Source: a virus. From it: a stretch of DNA of 46,249 nt. Below, piece after piece: positions 46,248 to 46,249 of the stretch. The position numbers and the translations under genes were made by a program. The first letter of the stretch is position 1. Each line of letters opens with the position of its first letter. The notes under the pieces were generated by a model. That model was not told the origin of the DNA. It ran no database searches and worked only from the letters and a program-made list of their open reading frames with translations. The stretch spans positions 1 through 46,249 of IMG/VR virus record IMGVR_UViG_3300037104_000099; one strand, written 5' to 3'.

Positions 46248-46249
46248 CA

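Noticed and set aside
1-46249. Integrase, transposase or attachment site
   Set aside because: No tyrosine or serine recombinase motif or transposase was found. Temperate life is suggested only by the repressor.

Overview
The window looks like most or all of a tailed double-stranded DNA phage (or prophage/plasmid-prophage) of about 46 kb with a short-tailed, podovirus-like virion. Evidence is a terminase pair, a large portal, a scaffold, an HK97-type capsid protein, head-tail connector proteins, four consecutive internal/ejection-type virion proteins, a beta-helix tail spike and a lysis cassette, with no tape-measure, sheath or tube genes. No integrase, transposase, tRNA, rRNA or CRISPR array is visible. 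The host is probably a Gram-negative bacterium. Nothing in the sequence names it, and no gene symbol can be assigned with certainty.

Layout. (1) 25-2632, minus strand: an XRE-type repressor and small genes, a SANT/Myb-like DNA-binding protein, a metallophosphoesterase, a HAD phosphatase and a chain of tiny stop/start-coupled ORFs. (2) 2639-3229: a divergent control region. The repressor promoter would give a leaderless mRNA. A facing sigma70-like promoter reads into about 410 nt without a convincing gene but rich in long-range complementary helices, the best candidate here for an undescribed structured RNA. (3) 3230-12520, plus strand: about 25 tightly packed, mostly small early/accessory genes. 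They include a pentapeptide-repeat protein with a recently expanded repeat, a recombination pair (annealing-protein candidate plus Cas4-like iron-sulfur nuclease), ASCH/DUF3850 proteins and a radical-SAM-motif protein. Three single genes in this operon are each bracketed by 16-20 bp exact direct repeats, as if genes are swapped as cassettes. (4) 12642-39947, minus strand, the late region: read in transcription order from the right it runs terminase small and large subunits, a cluster of four mini-genes, portal, scaffold, decoration and capsid proteins, connectors, tail and ejection proteins, a PurD-like ATP-grasp enzyme, tail spike, three fibre-like proteins with Sec signal peptides, then holin-like protein and lysozyme. 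(5) 39950-46247, minus strand: a Cys-cluster/HTH regulator, small genes, a RecA-fold helicase whose upstream region carries iteron-like GTTAC repeats (probable replication origin), a RusA-like resolvase, and a 934-aa SNF2-type helicase-DNA methyltransferase fusion. An endonuclease VII-type HNH gene lies inside that fusion in a different frame.

If the molecule is circular, the minus-strand genes at 46247-45874 would continue directly from the repressor operon at 2632-25. One leftward transcript would then carry repressor, nucleotide enzymes and replication genes, while the opposite strand carries recombination and accessory genes. The window ends show no direct terminal repeat, so circularity remains an inference.
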